20,821 bases of DNA from Spongospora subterranea f. sp. subterranea (Eukaryota > Endomyxa: Phytomyxea > Phytomyxea > Plasmodiophorida): positions 1-20,821 of the forward strand of contig JAUGWO010000028.1 in the NCBI GenBank assembly GCA_049724395.1. The letters run 5' to 3'. A program made the translations under genes and the position numbers. The stretch's first letter is position 1, and every line of letters starts with the position of its first letter. The notes under the pieces were generated by a model, which saw only the letters and a program-made list of their open reading frames with translations, was not told the DNA's origin and made no database searches. Shown here piece by piece: positions 1 through 8,959 of the stretch.

Positions 1-275
1 TCTTACACTTTGAAAACAATCATTTACAGATTCCACAATTGGAAATGCACCCCGGCTGTTAAACCAAGCCAGTTTAGGAACACGGACGGAACTGGAGCGA
101 GGGCGGAAAGTGGCGAGGGCGGGAAATTAGTGGCAGAGACGGGGACTAGGGGCGAGGACCAAGAACAATGAATTTGATTCAATAACGGCGTTAGCTCAGT
201 TCGGTTTTCACGACACAGTGTCACCTGGATAAGATAAATAAATGGTGCCTTAATGGGTTACGCCTCCTGACATCA
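1..275 (-). repeat. 3' LTR of a Ty3/gypsy element (partial, cut by window edge)
   Basis: Read on the minus strand, the sequence starting at 275 begins TGATGTCAGGAGGCG, immediately after a polypurine tract. That is how the 3' LTR of a Ty3/gypsy element begins. The element's coding end lies just upstream at 506-1440 in the same orientation. The LTR runs off the left window edge, so its far end, its length and any target-site duplication cannot be seen. Confidence 0.65.
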
Positions 276-285
276 CATCCCCTTC
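276..285 (-). other. polypurine tract of the minus-strand Ty3/gypsy element
   Basis: On the minus strand this reads GAAGGGGATG and directly abuts the TGATGTCAGG start of the LTR. A purine run in this place primes plus-strand DNA synthesis in LTR retrotransposons. The call rests on position and composition only. Confidence 0.55.
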
Positions 286-1453
286 AGATATATGTCGCTC
301 TGGTGGGGTTCATGTGGATCTGGGCCAATAGTAATGTTATTGTCGTGGTTTTTCCGTACAATCTCATCCAGCAGCAGTTCGGAATCGATTCCTGAGCTTT
401 CGTAGTTCCGGCTTTCCAATAAGAACAGTCTCCATGTCGTCGACGACGTTAACAGCAGTTGACCGGAAATTTACTGTACGTGCTTTTTTGTTGATAACGT
501 CAAATCTAAATATGCCACTTGCCTGATTGTTGCAAAACTAAGCTTGCTCGGCTACATGTAATGCTGGGGTGGCAGAAGACAGCACGTATTCGCCGGCTCC
601 ACATTCGATCGCATTCCTCATACCCTTTCCAATTGATCAGGTACAGCAGTTGCCCTCTATAAATTCGTGAATCCACGATGCGTTCGATCTCATACAGTGG
701 ATGTTGGTCGTCATCGATCATGATGGGCGGAGGGTTGACGCGAGCGCGGTCGGGCAATGTAGTAACGACGTACGGCTCCAGGAGTGACGCATGAAACATC
801 GGGTGAATTCGTAATTCGTCGGGAAGGTCTAGCTCTTTAGCGACAGGGTTGTGGACTCGTTTCACCGTAAATAGCCCTAATTTTGTTCAGATAAATTAAT
901 TTTTCGCATGGACGTCTTGAGCGGATTCCATCTCGCCTCAGCCAAACGTGATCACCAGGTGGAATTGTGGATTTGGTTGTCGGTGCTTATCAGCGTGACG
1001 TTTCATATTGGCGATTGCACGTTTCAGGTTCCGTCGTAGATCCGCATGGACATTAATGATATTTTCTGCGAAGGCGGTTGAGGTTGGATTGCCATTGGAC
1101 GGGAGCATCTGAAAGTCGAATCGTGGATGAACACCATAATTTGCAAAAAAGGGCTAATTCCAGTTGAAGAGTGGATGGTGTTGTTATAAGCGAATTCGGC
1201 CATAGGAAGTAGTGAACTCCAATCATTTTGCGAGGTATTAACGTAACAACGCAAATATTGTTCTAAAATCTGGTTGACCGTCTGAACATCTGATTCAGGG
1301 CGGCGCACAGACGATACGTTCAATTTTCAACTGCTTCGATAGGTGTTTCCAGAATTTGCTAATAAATTTCGGACCTCTGTTTGAAATCATGCAGTCAGGG
1401 AGTCCATGCACGTAGCAAGAATGCGTTAATTCGATGATTCAAAACTAGAAATG

Positions 1454-1715
1454 ACAGCAGATCTATACAATCAGATTGCCCACACAGTTTCGGTTATCAA
1501 GTTGATCATTTCGAGGATCTTCGACTAAATCAAGAAACTAATCAGCCAGAAATCCTTGTGGCTTGGAAAGGGTTTGATGGTCACGATTCAACTTGGGAAC
1601 CTGTTACAAATCTCGTGGCAGATGTTCCTGTATTACTTGAAGGTTTCTTGCGTGACAGGACCGATTCTTTGTCAGATTCATTGCTCGAATCTTTATGAAA
1701 GAGGGCAAGATTATG
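1454..1715 (+). mobile_element. Ty3/gypsy chromodomain-tail fragment, copy 1
   Basis: Plus-strand fragment ending in a chromodomain: ILVAWKGFDGHDSTWEPV is followed by a block with DVPVLLEGFL and a stop near 1697. The W-x-GF...STWEP signature and the D-V-P-x-L-L tail place it in a gypsy lineage different from the minus-strand element beside it. A clearly homologous but more decayed copy lies at 14464-14893 in the same orientation. Both copies start at the same element position (ACAGCAGATCT). Only the 3' end of pol is present; the rest of the element is missing. Confidence 0.8.
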
Positions 1716-1924
1716 TCCGTGTATAATAAATGACTCTTATGAGAAGCTCTTGAGAACTTGTGTAAACCTTTGTTTACAGACCTTCACCTATACCACTGTC
1801 TTTACTTTCCAAAGTCAGTACAGTCAGTATTACATACCGAAACCATTGTCCTGATACAATAAATGAAGTTGTTGCGGGCATATTTCAAGCAACAACCGAC
1901 TTCTACAACCTGAAGCGTGAGAGC

Positions 1925-1947
1925 TAATTTTCAAAGGCTGAAAATTA
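1925..1947. repeat. short hairpin followed by T-rich tract
   Basis: Perfect 9-bp arms (TAATTTTCA and TGAAAATTA) enclose a 5-nt loop, and a T-rich run to about 1966 follows. It may be a relic of the retroelement 3' region or chance. No function is assigned. Confidence 0.4.
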
Positions 1948-2325
1948 ACATTTTTTCTGTTTTTTTCTGACGAACGGCGCAACAACCTTTATGGCGATAA
2001 TTCATCAGCAAATTGCCAATTATTCAGAAGAATAGAGGAGTGAATTATTGCAACAGACCCACGTTAAATTTCTTTCTGTGATACCGATGGAGCCCCAACA
2101 CTATAAGAATTTGGCAATGACCTCTGGTTCTGTCAAGAGATATAGCGAACAATAATCAACGCTTGTTCGACGTCAACATGTTTGGTCCCCCGAGTCCGTT
2201 CATGGATTGCTTGCTAGGAGTATAATGATTCACTCTTGATTATCCCGCAATATCTTGCTCGGGTCAAGTTAAGTATATTCTCACCTTTCCATCCGCCGGT
2301 CTCGTCACACAGGGTACTCTGTACT

Positions 2326-2360
2326 GGCGGACAGAATCCAGTCTGTCCGCCGGCGGACAG
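2326..2360. repeat. GGCGGACAG direct and inverted triple repeat
   Basis: GGCGGACAG occurs at 2326-2334 and 2352-2360. Its reverse complement CTGTCCGCC lies at 2343-2351, making an 18-bp perfect palindrome with the second copy and an 8-nt-loop hairpin with the first. It is GC-rich in an AT-richer surround, about 150 bp upstream of the ankyrin start. It could be a binding-site cluster or a transposon-end relic. Confidence 0.5.
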
Positions 2361-2505
2361 AAAGATTTCCCGAATTACTGTACGTGTCCACACTAAATAC
2401 CGGAATCGGTGTACGGAGCTCACCATCAGGCTAACTCCGCAGCTGTGACTACGGCAAATGGGGTCACGGTATCGACAACCGTTTTTGTTTTACTTAAGGT
2501 GCTAA

Positions 2506-5500
2506 ATGGTATTGAATGCGATAATATTGATTTTTGGTGCCGGATTCCTCTTTCAACCATTGAATGGGTCCAAACCTGCTCTTAATGAGGCAATTGAAAA
2601 CGGGTCGCTAGTCTTTTGATGTTGGCCAATCGAGTTTTAATTGACTAATCGGATTATTTAGAAATGAATTCGCTGAGCAATTGGCCACGATATTTAATCC
2701 GAGTGTAGTTGTCAATCATCCCTATTATGTTGAAAGTGGCATTGGTCGGGATCAACATTGGAACAAGGCAAACATCCGCTACAAGATCACCGTTCTTGAT
2801 TTAGCACTTCTCTACCGCCGGTAATTTAACTTGACAATGGTTTCTATTTCCCCCTTGATGGCATTGCAATAGACCAAAAGTCGCCATTATTTTGATAGAT
2901 AGAGGGGCCGACATATTCACACAGGATGAATTCGGGAATACTCCATTGCACATCGCCGCTGGCCATGGCCTGTAATATGTTCCACGTGATGTGTTATTAC
3001 CCCTTATCTAACACCTTGATAGAAATATCGTCGTCATCAAGCTCTTGGAAAACATCAAAATGACAAAACCACAAGCTCTTGACCTCCCAAACAAGGCTGG
3101 TAAAACTCCACTCCATTTTGCAGTGTTCTGTAATCGGTTGGTCGTACATAGTGTTTAAGGCTGATCCGCTGTCAATATATTACTGATTGTTCAGGAACGT
3201 GGTGATCAAGACTCTGTTGGATGGAGGAGCCAATCCCACTATCGATAGGCGGGGCAATACGGCACTGCACCTGGCGATAGAACGAAAATTGTAGACTGCG
3301 ATATTCTGATGAAATTGCGACTCATCTAATTGAGAATTCACAGATGTGGACAGATGATTATTGGTATAATTGAGGCGATGAAGGCCCAATCTGTTCATGC
3401 TCTGGATCATAATGGGATGACGGACCCTTCTTTGTGTTTGAGTGGACAGCTGATTCATGATGGCCTGTATAATGTAATCTGGGTGTCGAAAAAATAGAGT
3501 CGTTGAGTGAACCCATAGGGACCGAGATGCAAAACGAGATTCGACTTTGAAACCACTCGAACTCAAGAACAACATGGGGCGCACTGCTTTCTCACATGCG
3601 GTTTATTATCGTTGGTTGGTCAATATACGGTCTGGGTCTGTTTAGCGCCTTTAATAATGAAATTCAGTGAAAAGATGGCCCGAACTCTTTTGGATCTCGG
3701 TGCCGATCCCACAATAACAGATATCGATGGCACTACCGCACTGCACCTGGCGATACAAAAAAAATTGTAGTGTGCTATAATCTGTGGAAATGGCCACTCA
3801 TCTGATTGAGATCTCACAGAAGTGGACAGTTCATTATTGATATAATTGAGGCGATGACAAAGGCACAACCTGTTCATGCTCTGGGTCATAGTGGGATGAC
3901 GGACCCTTCTTTGTGTTTGAATGGACAACTAATTCATGATGGCCTGTACATTGTAACCTGGATGTCCATAAATCAAAGGCGTTGAATGATCCCATAGGGA
4001 TCGAGATTCCCAACGCGATTCGATTTTAGAACCACTCAAACTCAAGACCAATTTGGGGCGCACTGCTCTCTCACATGCTGTTGATTATCGTTGGTTGGTC
4101 AATTTACTGTTTGGGTCTGTTTAGCCACTTCAATAACGAGTTTTAGTGAGGAGATCGCCCGAATTCTTTTGGATCTCGGTGCCGATCCCACAATAACAGA
4201 TATTGATGGCAATACCGCACTGCACCTGGCGATACAAAATGAACTGTAGAATGCTATAGTTTGTGGACATTGTGACTCATCTGAGTAAGATTTTACAGAA
4301 GTGATCAAATCATTATTCATATCATTAAAGCGGCGAGGGCAAAAGCTGTTGATGTTCTGGGCCATATTGAGATATCGAATCCCTCTGGCTGTTCGACTGG
4401 AGTAATGGTCCATGATGGCCTGTATATTCTCAATAGGTGTTTTGAGATCATGAAAGTCGTTGATCTGATCTCACAGGGACCGAAATGCCATCGGTGAAGT
4501 GACGCCAGACATATTGAACCTCAGGAACCATCATGGGTGCACTGCTTTCTGGATGGCAGCTCGCTTTAATTTGTTGGTCAATTTACTGTCTGGGTCTTGT
4601 TAGTGCCTTTAATAATTAGTTTCAGGGAGGAGGTCGCTCAAATTCTGGTGGATCTCGGTGCCGATCCCACAATAACAGATATTGACGGCAATACAGCACT
4701 GCACCTGGCGATACAAGAAAGGCTGTAGACTGCTATAATCTGTGGAAATTGCGACTCATCTGATGAAGATCTCACAGAAGTGACAAGATCATTATTGATA
4801 TAATTAAAGTGGCGAGGGCAAAGGCTGTCGATATTCTGGGCCATAATGAGATGTCGAATCCCTCTGGTTGCTCGAATGGAATAATGGATCATGATGGCCT
4901 GTATATTCTTAATAGGTTTGTTGAATTCGTGAAAGTCGTTGATCTGGTCTCACAGGAACCGAAATGCCATCGGTCAAGCGACGTCAGACATATTGAACCT
5001 CAGGAACCATCAAGGGCGCACTCCTTTCTGGATAGCAGTTAATCATAATTGGTTCGTCAAATTTTCAGTCCTGGTCTAATCACCTACATTAATGATGGCC
5101 TTCTGTGTATCTCCAGTGGTAATATCGTCAACATTCTTATTCTTAATGGTGCCGATCCCAGTATATTGGATATATATGGGGACTCACCATTGTACATTCA
5201 TTTGCCAAATGACATGTATGTCGCTCAAGTCTCACAAACTATTCAAATATTCACTGATGTGCTCACAGGACAGACGAAATAATCGTTTTGACGATTGAAA
5301 AAATCGATGTCAACCATGTGAACAGAAATGGAAATACTCTTCTCCAATATGCAATTAGAAACAAACGGTTCGTCGTAATTAGTGTTGGATTCTGATCAGC
5401 GCCTCAATAAACAGATAGTTTAGGGAAGTTTTGGTCAACCATCTGTTGAAAAGAGGCGCCACTCCTATCATTCCTGATCGTTATGGGAATTCAGCACTTC

Positions 5501-7597
5501 ACCTGGCGATAGAGTATAGACTGTATTATGACCAGTTCAAATTGTTGTTTTATCAAAATTGTTTATCAAAGTTTTTACAGAAGTAAGAAGGTCATCATTG
5601 ATATAGCTAAAGCGGCGAGTCCAAAACCATTCCATCTTATGTTCCAGAATCCGATGACAACACGTTTCTATGCGTGTTTTATTCAACACTTGAGTGATCG
5701 CCTGTATATTGCTCATATCGGTTTGGCACATTTAAAAGGCCCTAATTTGATCTCACAGAAACCGAGATGTCATCACTAAAGTAATCGCTCACTCATGCGA
5801 CGCTATCATCAATTCGAGGAACCACTATGGAGAAACCGCTTTCTTTTTGGCAGGTCGTTTGGATCGGTTGGTCAAATCCTCCGACTTGATCTGATCAGCG
5901 AGTTCAATACTAAGGTCTGGTATCTCCAGTGTTGATATTGTCGAAATTCTATTGGAGAACGGCGCGGATCCCACAATAGCGAATGATGATCTGAATATAC
6001 CATTGACCACTATTCTAGATAGCCTGTGGGTTAAACAAATTTCACCAAACACTTTAACACTTACTAATGATCTCACAGAAGAGACGATTTGATTCTGTCA
6101 ATGATAAAAAAAATGGATGTCGACCACCGGTACAATGATGGGTCCACTCTTTTGGAAAGTGCTATTAAGTGTCGTCGGTAGGTCAATTTATATTGTGTGG
6201 ACACTGCTCGGTCCCTCAATAACACTGATTGGTTAGGGAAGTGGTAGTTATGAAATTGTTGAAGAGAGGCGCCAATCCCATTATGGCTGACCCTGATGGA
6301 AATACAGCACTGCACCTGGCGATAGAGCATAATCTGTACACACATTTAATCATGTTATATTTACCAATAACATCATGTTAATTCTGATAGAAGTGGAGAG
6401 ACCATTATATCTATACTTGAGGCGGCGACGCCAAGAACGTCCGATTATTTAGATCCAGACAAGATGACGGATCGCTCAGTGTGTGCGAGTGGGGAGTTAG
6501 TTCATGATCGGCTGTATATTATTGATGGGTGTGTCGAATCATTGAAACCGCTGATCTGATCTCACAGGGACCCAGATGTCAACCGTCAGGCCACGTCAAA
6601 AATAGTCAATTTCAGAAACCAAAAATGGCAAACTGCTCTGTTTCTGGCAGTTTCTCTTGCACGGTTGGTAGAAAACACAATCTGGTTCTGATCACATCTT
6701 CAATAATGAGTTTTGTTATTTCCAGCGTTGATATCGTCCAAATTCTTGTGGAGAGAGGTGCCGATCCCAATATAGCAGATATTGATGGGAACACACCATT
6801 GCACACTCATATCCCAACTCAATTGTATATCGCCCAAATACCACCATATATTGAAAATACCTGATCATGTGCCAACAGGACAGACGAAATCATTATATCA
6901 ATGATCCAAAATATTGATGTCAACCACGCGGGCAATGATGGGGCAACACTTCTTCAGAGGGCTATTGAGTGTAATCGGTTGGTCGGGATTTGAACTTGAC
7001 ATTGATCAGTCCCTCAATCAAACTGATGTTATAGAGAAGTTGTGGTTCAGTATCTGTTGAAGAGAGGCGCCAATCCCCTTATTCCTGATCTTAATGGGAA
7101 TACAGCACTGCACCTGGCGATATATCATAACCTGTAGACTGCTATACTGTGTATATAGTCCATATATCTGATTGAGATCTCACAGAAGCAAGCAGATCAT
7201 TATCGATATAATTGAGGCGGCACCGTTCTCTCTTGTGGGACAGGACGAGAAGAACCAACGTTTTGGGAGATTGGGTGAATCATTGATCCCATATGGCCGG
7301 TCAATTGTCAACACGTATGTTCATAACATCAATACCGCTGAATTTTGATATCTCAGGAAAATCGGTCAAAAATCCACTGTGGAGTTTTCAACAATAATCA
7401 CACTCAAAAACAATAATGGTCAAACTGCTCTCGATTGGGCAATTTCGACACAGCGGTTGGTCTAATCTGCGGCTGGTCGACCCCATCAACTACTTGTGCT
7501 AATCTGACGTCATCAAAGGGCTGACCTATATGAGGTTCTATCGACCCGCTGGAAGAAGAAGAGTAAGAGGTTGAAAACCATTCTTCAAACGCAGTGA
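2506..7597 (+). CDS. ankyrin-repeat protein, 32 exons, one repeat module per exon
   Basis: Ankyrin-repeat protein, probably a protein-binding scaffold; partner unknown. Model exons: 2506-2603, 2662-2820, 2873-2971, 3023-3136, 3195-3290, 3344-3466, 3519-3614, 3668-3766, 3820-3945, 3998-4093, 4147-4245, 4299-4421, 4477-4572, 4626-4724, 4778-4900, 4956-5051, 5117-5215, 5269-5367, 5424-5522, 5581-5703, 5759-5866, 5930-6025, 6079-6177, 6237-6335, 6391-6513, 6568-6663, 6726-6824, 6879-6977, 7035-7133, 7186-7314, 7357-7455, 7519-7597. All introns are GT-AG, 42-65 bp and phase 2. The spliced frame is open for 1128 codons. Typical modules read LLDGGANPTIDRRGNTALHL or GNTPLHIAAGHG. Each exon carries helix B of one repeat, the hairpin, then helix A of the next. 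The last exon gives a basic tail (STRWKKKSKRLKTILQTQ). The start follows an in-frame TAA. The hydrophobic N-terminus (AIILIFGAGFLF) might be a signal or anchor. Boundaries are inferred; least certain are exon 1, the first donor (GTCGCT) and exon 32. Confidence 0.85.
3195..5116 (+). repeat. four tandem three-exon ankyrin blocks (~480 bp each)
   Basis: Blocks 3195-3667, 3668-4146, 4147-4625 and 4626-5116 each hold three exons and three introns in the same order. The first is a 96/99-nt exon with GNTALHLAI-like wording. The second is a 123/126-nt exon opening with III.II and ending HDGL. The third is a 96-nt exon with GRTAF-like wording. Introns are conserved with their exons: the intron after the first exon type begins GTAG and usually ends in CACAG, and the intron after the third type usually begins GTTGGTC. 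Long stretches such as CTCGGTGCCGATCCCACAAT are identical in blocks 2-4. Whole exon-intron units were duplicated. Confidence 0.85.
5117..7518 (+). repeat. three tandem five-exon ankyrin blocks (~795-813 bp each)
   Basis: Blocks 5117-5929, 5930-6725 and 6726-7518 each hold five exons in the same order. The first two are a GAD-type module and a module with ID/MDV(N/D)H wording (KIDVNHVN, KMDVDHRY, NIDVNHAG). The last three match the three-exon block seen upstream. Exons 3-7 (2873-3667, 795 bp) have the same five-part order, so they look like a fourth, more diverged copy. The middle of the gene then arose by extra duplication of the three-exon part alone. Confidence 0.8.
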
Positions 7598-8150
7598 AGA
7601 AGGGTGAACAATTGCAAACTGAATTGATAAACCAGTTTTGTTAACTGCGCTTCAAATACTGCTGCACTACAGATCCAGAATAACTGGTTTAGTATCACCT
7701 GTTGGCAAATGGAAATAGTTCAATTGTGAACCATCAGGGGATATCACCCCGTTGTGAACGATCGAATCACAGCCATTCCGTTATCATGATCATGGGTCCC
7801 TAATTCCCAACGGTGCCTGTGATAAGAGCGAGTTGAAAATGGCCCAAAAATATTTTCCAAAAAAGTTTGAACGAACGATCTAACTCAGTCAGATGATGTT
7901 AAACTCTAAAAACTACAGTAGCAATGTCGTTTTTTCCATTGTGATGAGCTGTTAAATGCATTTTGAAGTTTGATTATTTATTTAAATCATCAAAGATCAA
8001 AGAGAAGTTCAAACTGGTCATCGATCGGTGGATACTCTTCTGCCACTAGCAATGGCCCTTAGAAGAATCCTGTGCGATAATAGGTTATGTGAAATAATTG
8101 CACGAAGTACCATCGTATAACCCCAGATCCTTGAATTGGTGTTCCTCGTA
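7598..8150. other. intergenic stretch, nothing recognised
   Basis: This lies between the stop of the ankyrin gene and the stop of the minus-strand candidate gene, so it should hold both 3' ends (convergent genes). I see no coding similarity, RNA gene or clear polyadenylation signal. Confidence 0.5.
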
Positions 8151-8918
8151 TCATTTCTCAAACTCTGCTTTTTTCTCTGCTATGTGCTGCAACAGCGATT
8201 GCAGTTTCTCCCAAGGAATCGATGTGCCTTGCAGAAAGCCGAACGTCGGTAGTCTTGTAGCTGCAATTTCAGCCTTGGCCGAGAGATATCCTCGATCGGT
8301 GCGGATCAATAGAGGATATCGCTGGACCACAAGGTTCGCAGAGTCTTGTAATCAGGCTTTGTACACCGAATGCAGCTAGTGCAACCAACCCGCTGAGATA
8401 CAATCGGAGCCATTTCAACCCTTCCGATCTCCAGGTGCTCGACATCATTATATGAACAGTTCCCTCAAACTCAATATATTCCATATGGCAAAATCGGAAT
8501 TAGATAGGAGTATATTCTAATTAACCGTGATTGGGGTATAACCGCATTACTGATTGATGACAGACTGGCAATGGGTTCATCGAACTTCATGTACATGTAA
8601 GGAACCCAGCAATGCAAAAGCAAAACGCAAATGAGACCACTGGAATCTATGTCCGAAATGATAAAGGTGAACCTGGCAGAATATCTGATCGGCAATTGGA
8701 CGTCAGCACACCTTGACAACCCTGTACTGTGATCACACACATTGACAATCGATATCTTCACAGTGATTCCAATCAATCACATCAATTTGATCCGATAATT
8801 GTTCAGAATCGAATCCAGCCAACTCGAAATTACAATGGCTCGGCGCAAAGATGTGGCAATCAAAAGAGTTAAATATATCCAATAAAACAAGGTTTAACCT
8901 GCTGATGGACAAGACTGA
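8151..8918 (-). CDS. candidate four-exon gene, unknown function (5' end not resolved)
   Basis: I do not recognise the product. On the minus strand four open blocks join in frame through GT-AG introns: up to 8918-8737, 8684-8551, 8463-8386 and 8344-8151 (TGA at 8153-8151), with introns of 52, 87 and 41 bp. Visible wording: FDSEQLSDQIDVIDWNHCED in exon 1, FDEPIASLSS in exon 2, GRVEMAPIVSQRV in exon 3, and LPTFGFLQGTSIPWEKLQSL then a Lys/Glu-rich helix in exon 4. A branch-point-like TACTAAT near 8924-8918, followed by CAG, suggests that exon 1 is itself preceded by an intron. It lies directly downstream of the MULE transposase in the same direction, so it could be that element's own 3' exons or a captured gene rather than a host gene. 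Exon boundaries are inferred. Confidence 0.4.
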
Positions 8919-8959
8919 TTAGTACCAGACGGCGATGTTCAGCTGCAATTTAAACATAG

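Larger units (their letters stand above)
1..1440 (-). mobile_element. Ty3/gypsy chromovirus fossil, 3' end (integrase, chromodomain, PPT, LTR)
   Basis: Minus-strand remains of the pol 3' end. At about 1436-1320 the integrase core block HGLPDCMISNRGPKF is visible, matching the family pattern HGLP..iisDRGp.F. At about 1320-1150 the next core segment contains [10 protein letters not shown] and [17 protein letters not shown]. At 865-506 lies the integrase C-terminus (KRVHNPVAKELDLPDELRIH, LLEPYV) followed by a chromodomain-like segment (YEIERIVDSRIYRGQLLYLI, NWKGYEECDRMW). The wording is typical of fungal chromoviruses. Gag, protease, RT and RNase H are absent from this side, because the plus-strand fragment at 1454 takes over. 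The copy is broken, with several breaks, and is an old fossil. The LTR lies at the left edge. Confidence 0.9.
1716..2505. other. intergenic stretch, no convincing gene
   Basis: I find no coding region with recognisable similarity here. It holds two inverted repeats (1925-1947 and 2326-2360). Small open frames occur, for example one from an ATG at 2178, but none can be joined in frame to the ankyrin gene, because a TAA lies at 2503-2505 directly before its first ATG. The ankyrin gene's promoter should lie in this stretch, but I cannot point to a convincing TATA box. Confidence 0.5.

Noticed and set aside
2236-2448. 70-codon open frames on both strands upstream of the ankyrin gene
   Set aside because: They overlap the GC-rich palindromic repeat and show no domain; chance frames.
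2178-2498. Possible upstream exon of the ankyrin gene (ATG at 2178; pyrimidine-rich stretch and AG at 2498)
   Set aside because: Splicing to AG at 2498 would place the TAA at 2503-2505 in frame with the first module, so it cannot extend the protein.
3180-4892. Series of similar antisense open frames of 84-134 codons opposite the ankyrin gene
   Set aside because: They recur because the plus-strand exon-intron blocks recur. They cross plus-strand introns and have no recognisable domain, so they are shadows.
7357-7465. Ending the ankyrin protein at the TAA at 7463-7465
   Set aside because: Possible as an intron-retention form, but the phase-2 GTTGGT donor matches the other introns of this exon type, and the next exon gives a plausible tail, so splicing is preferred.
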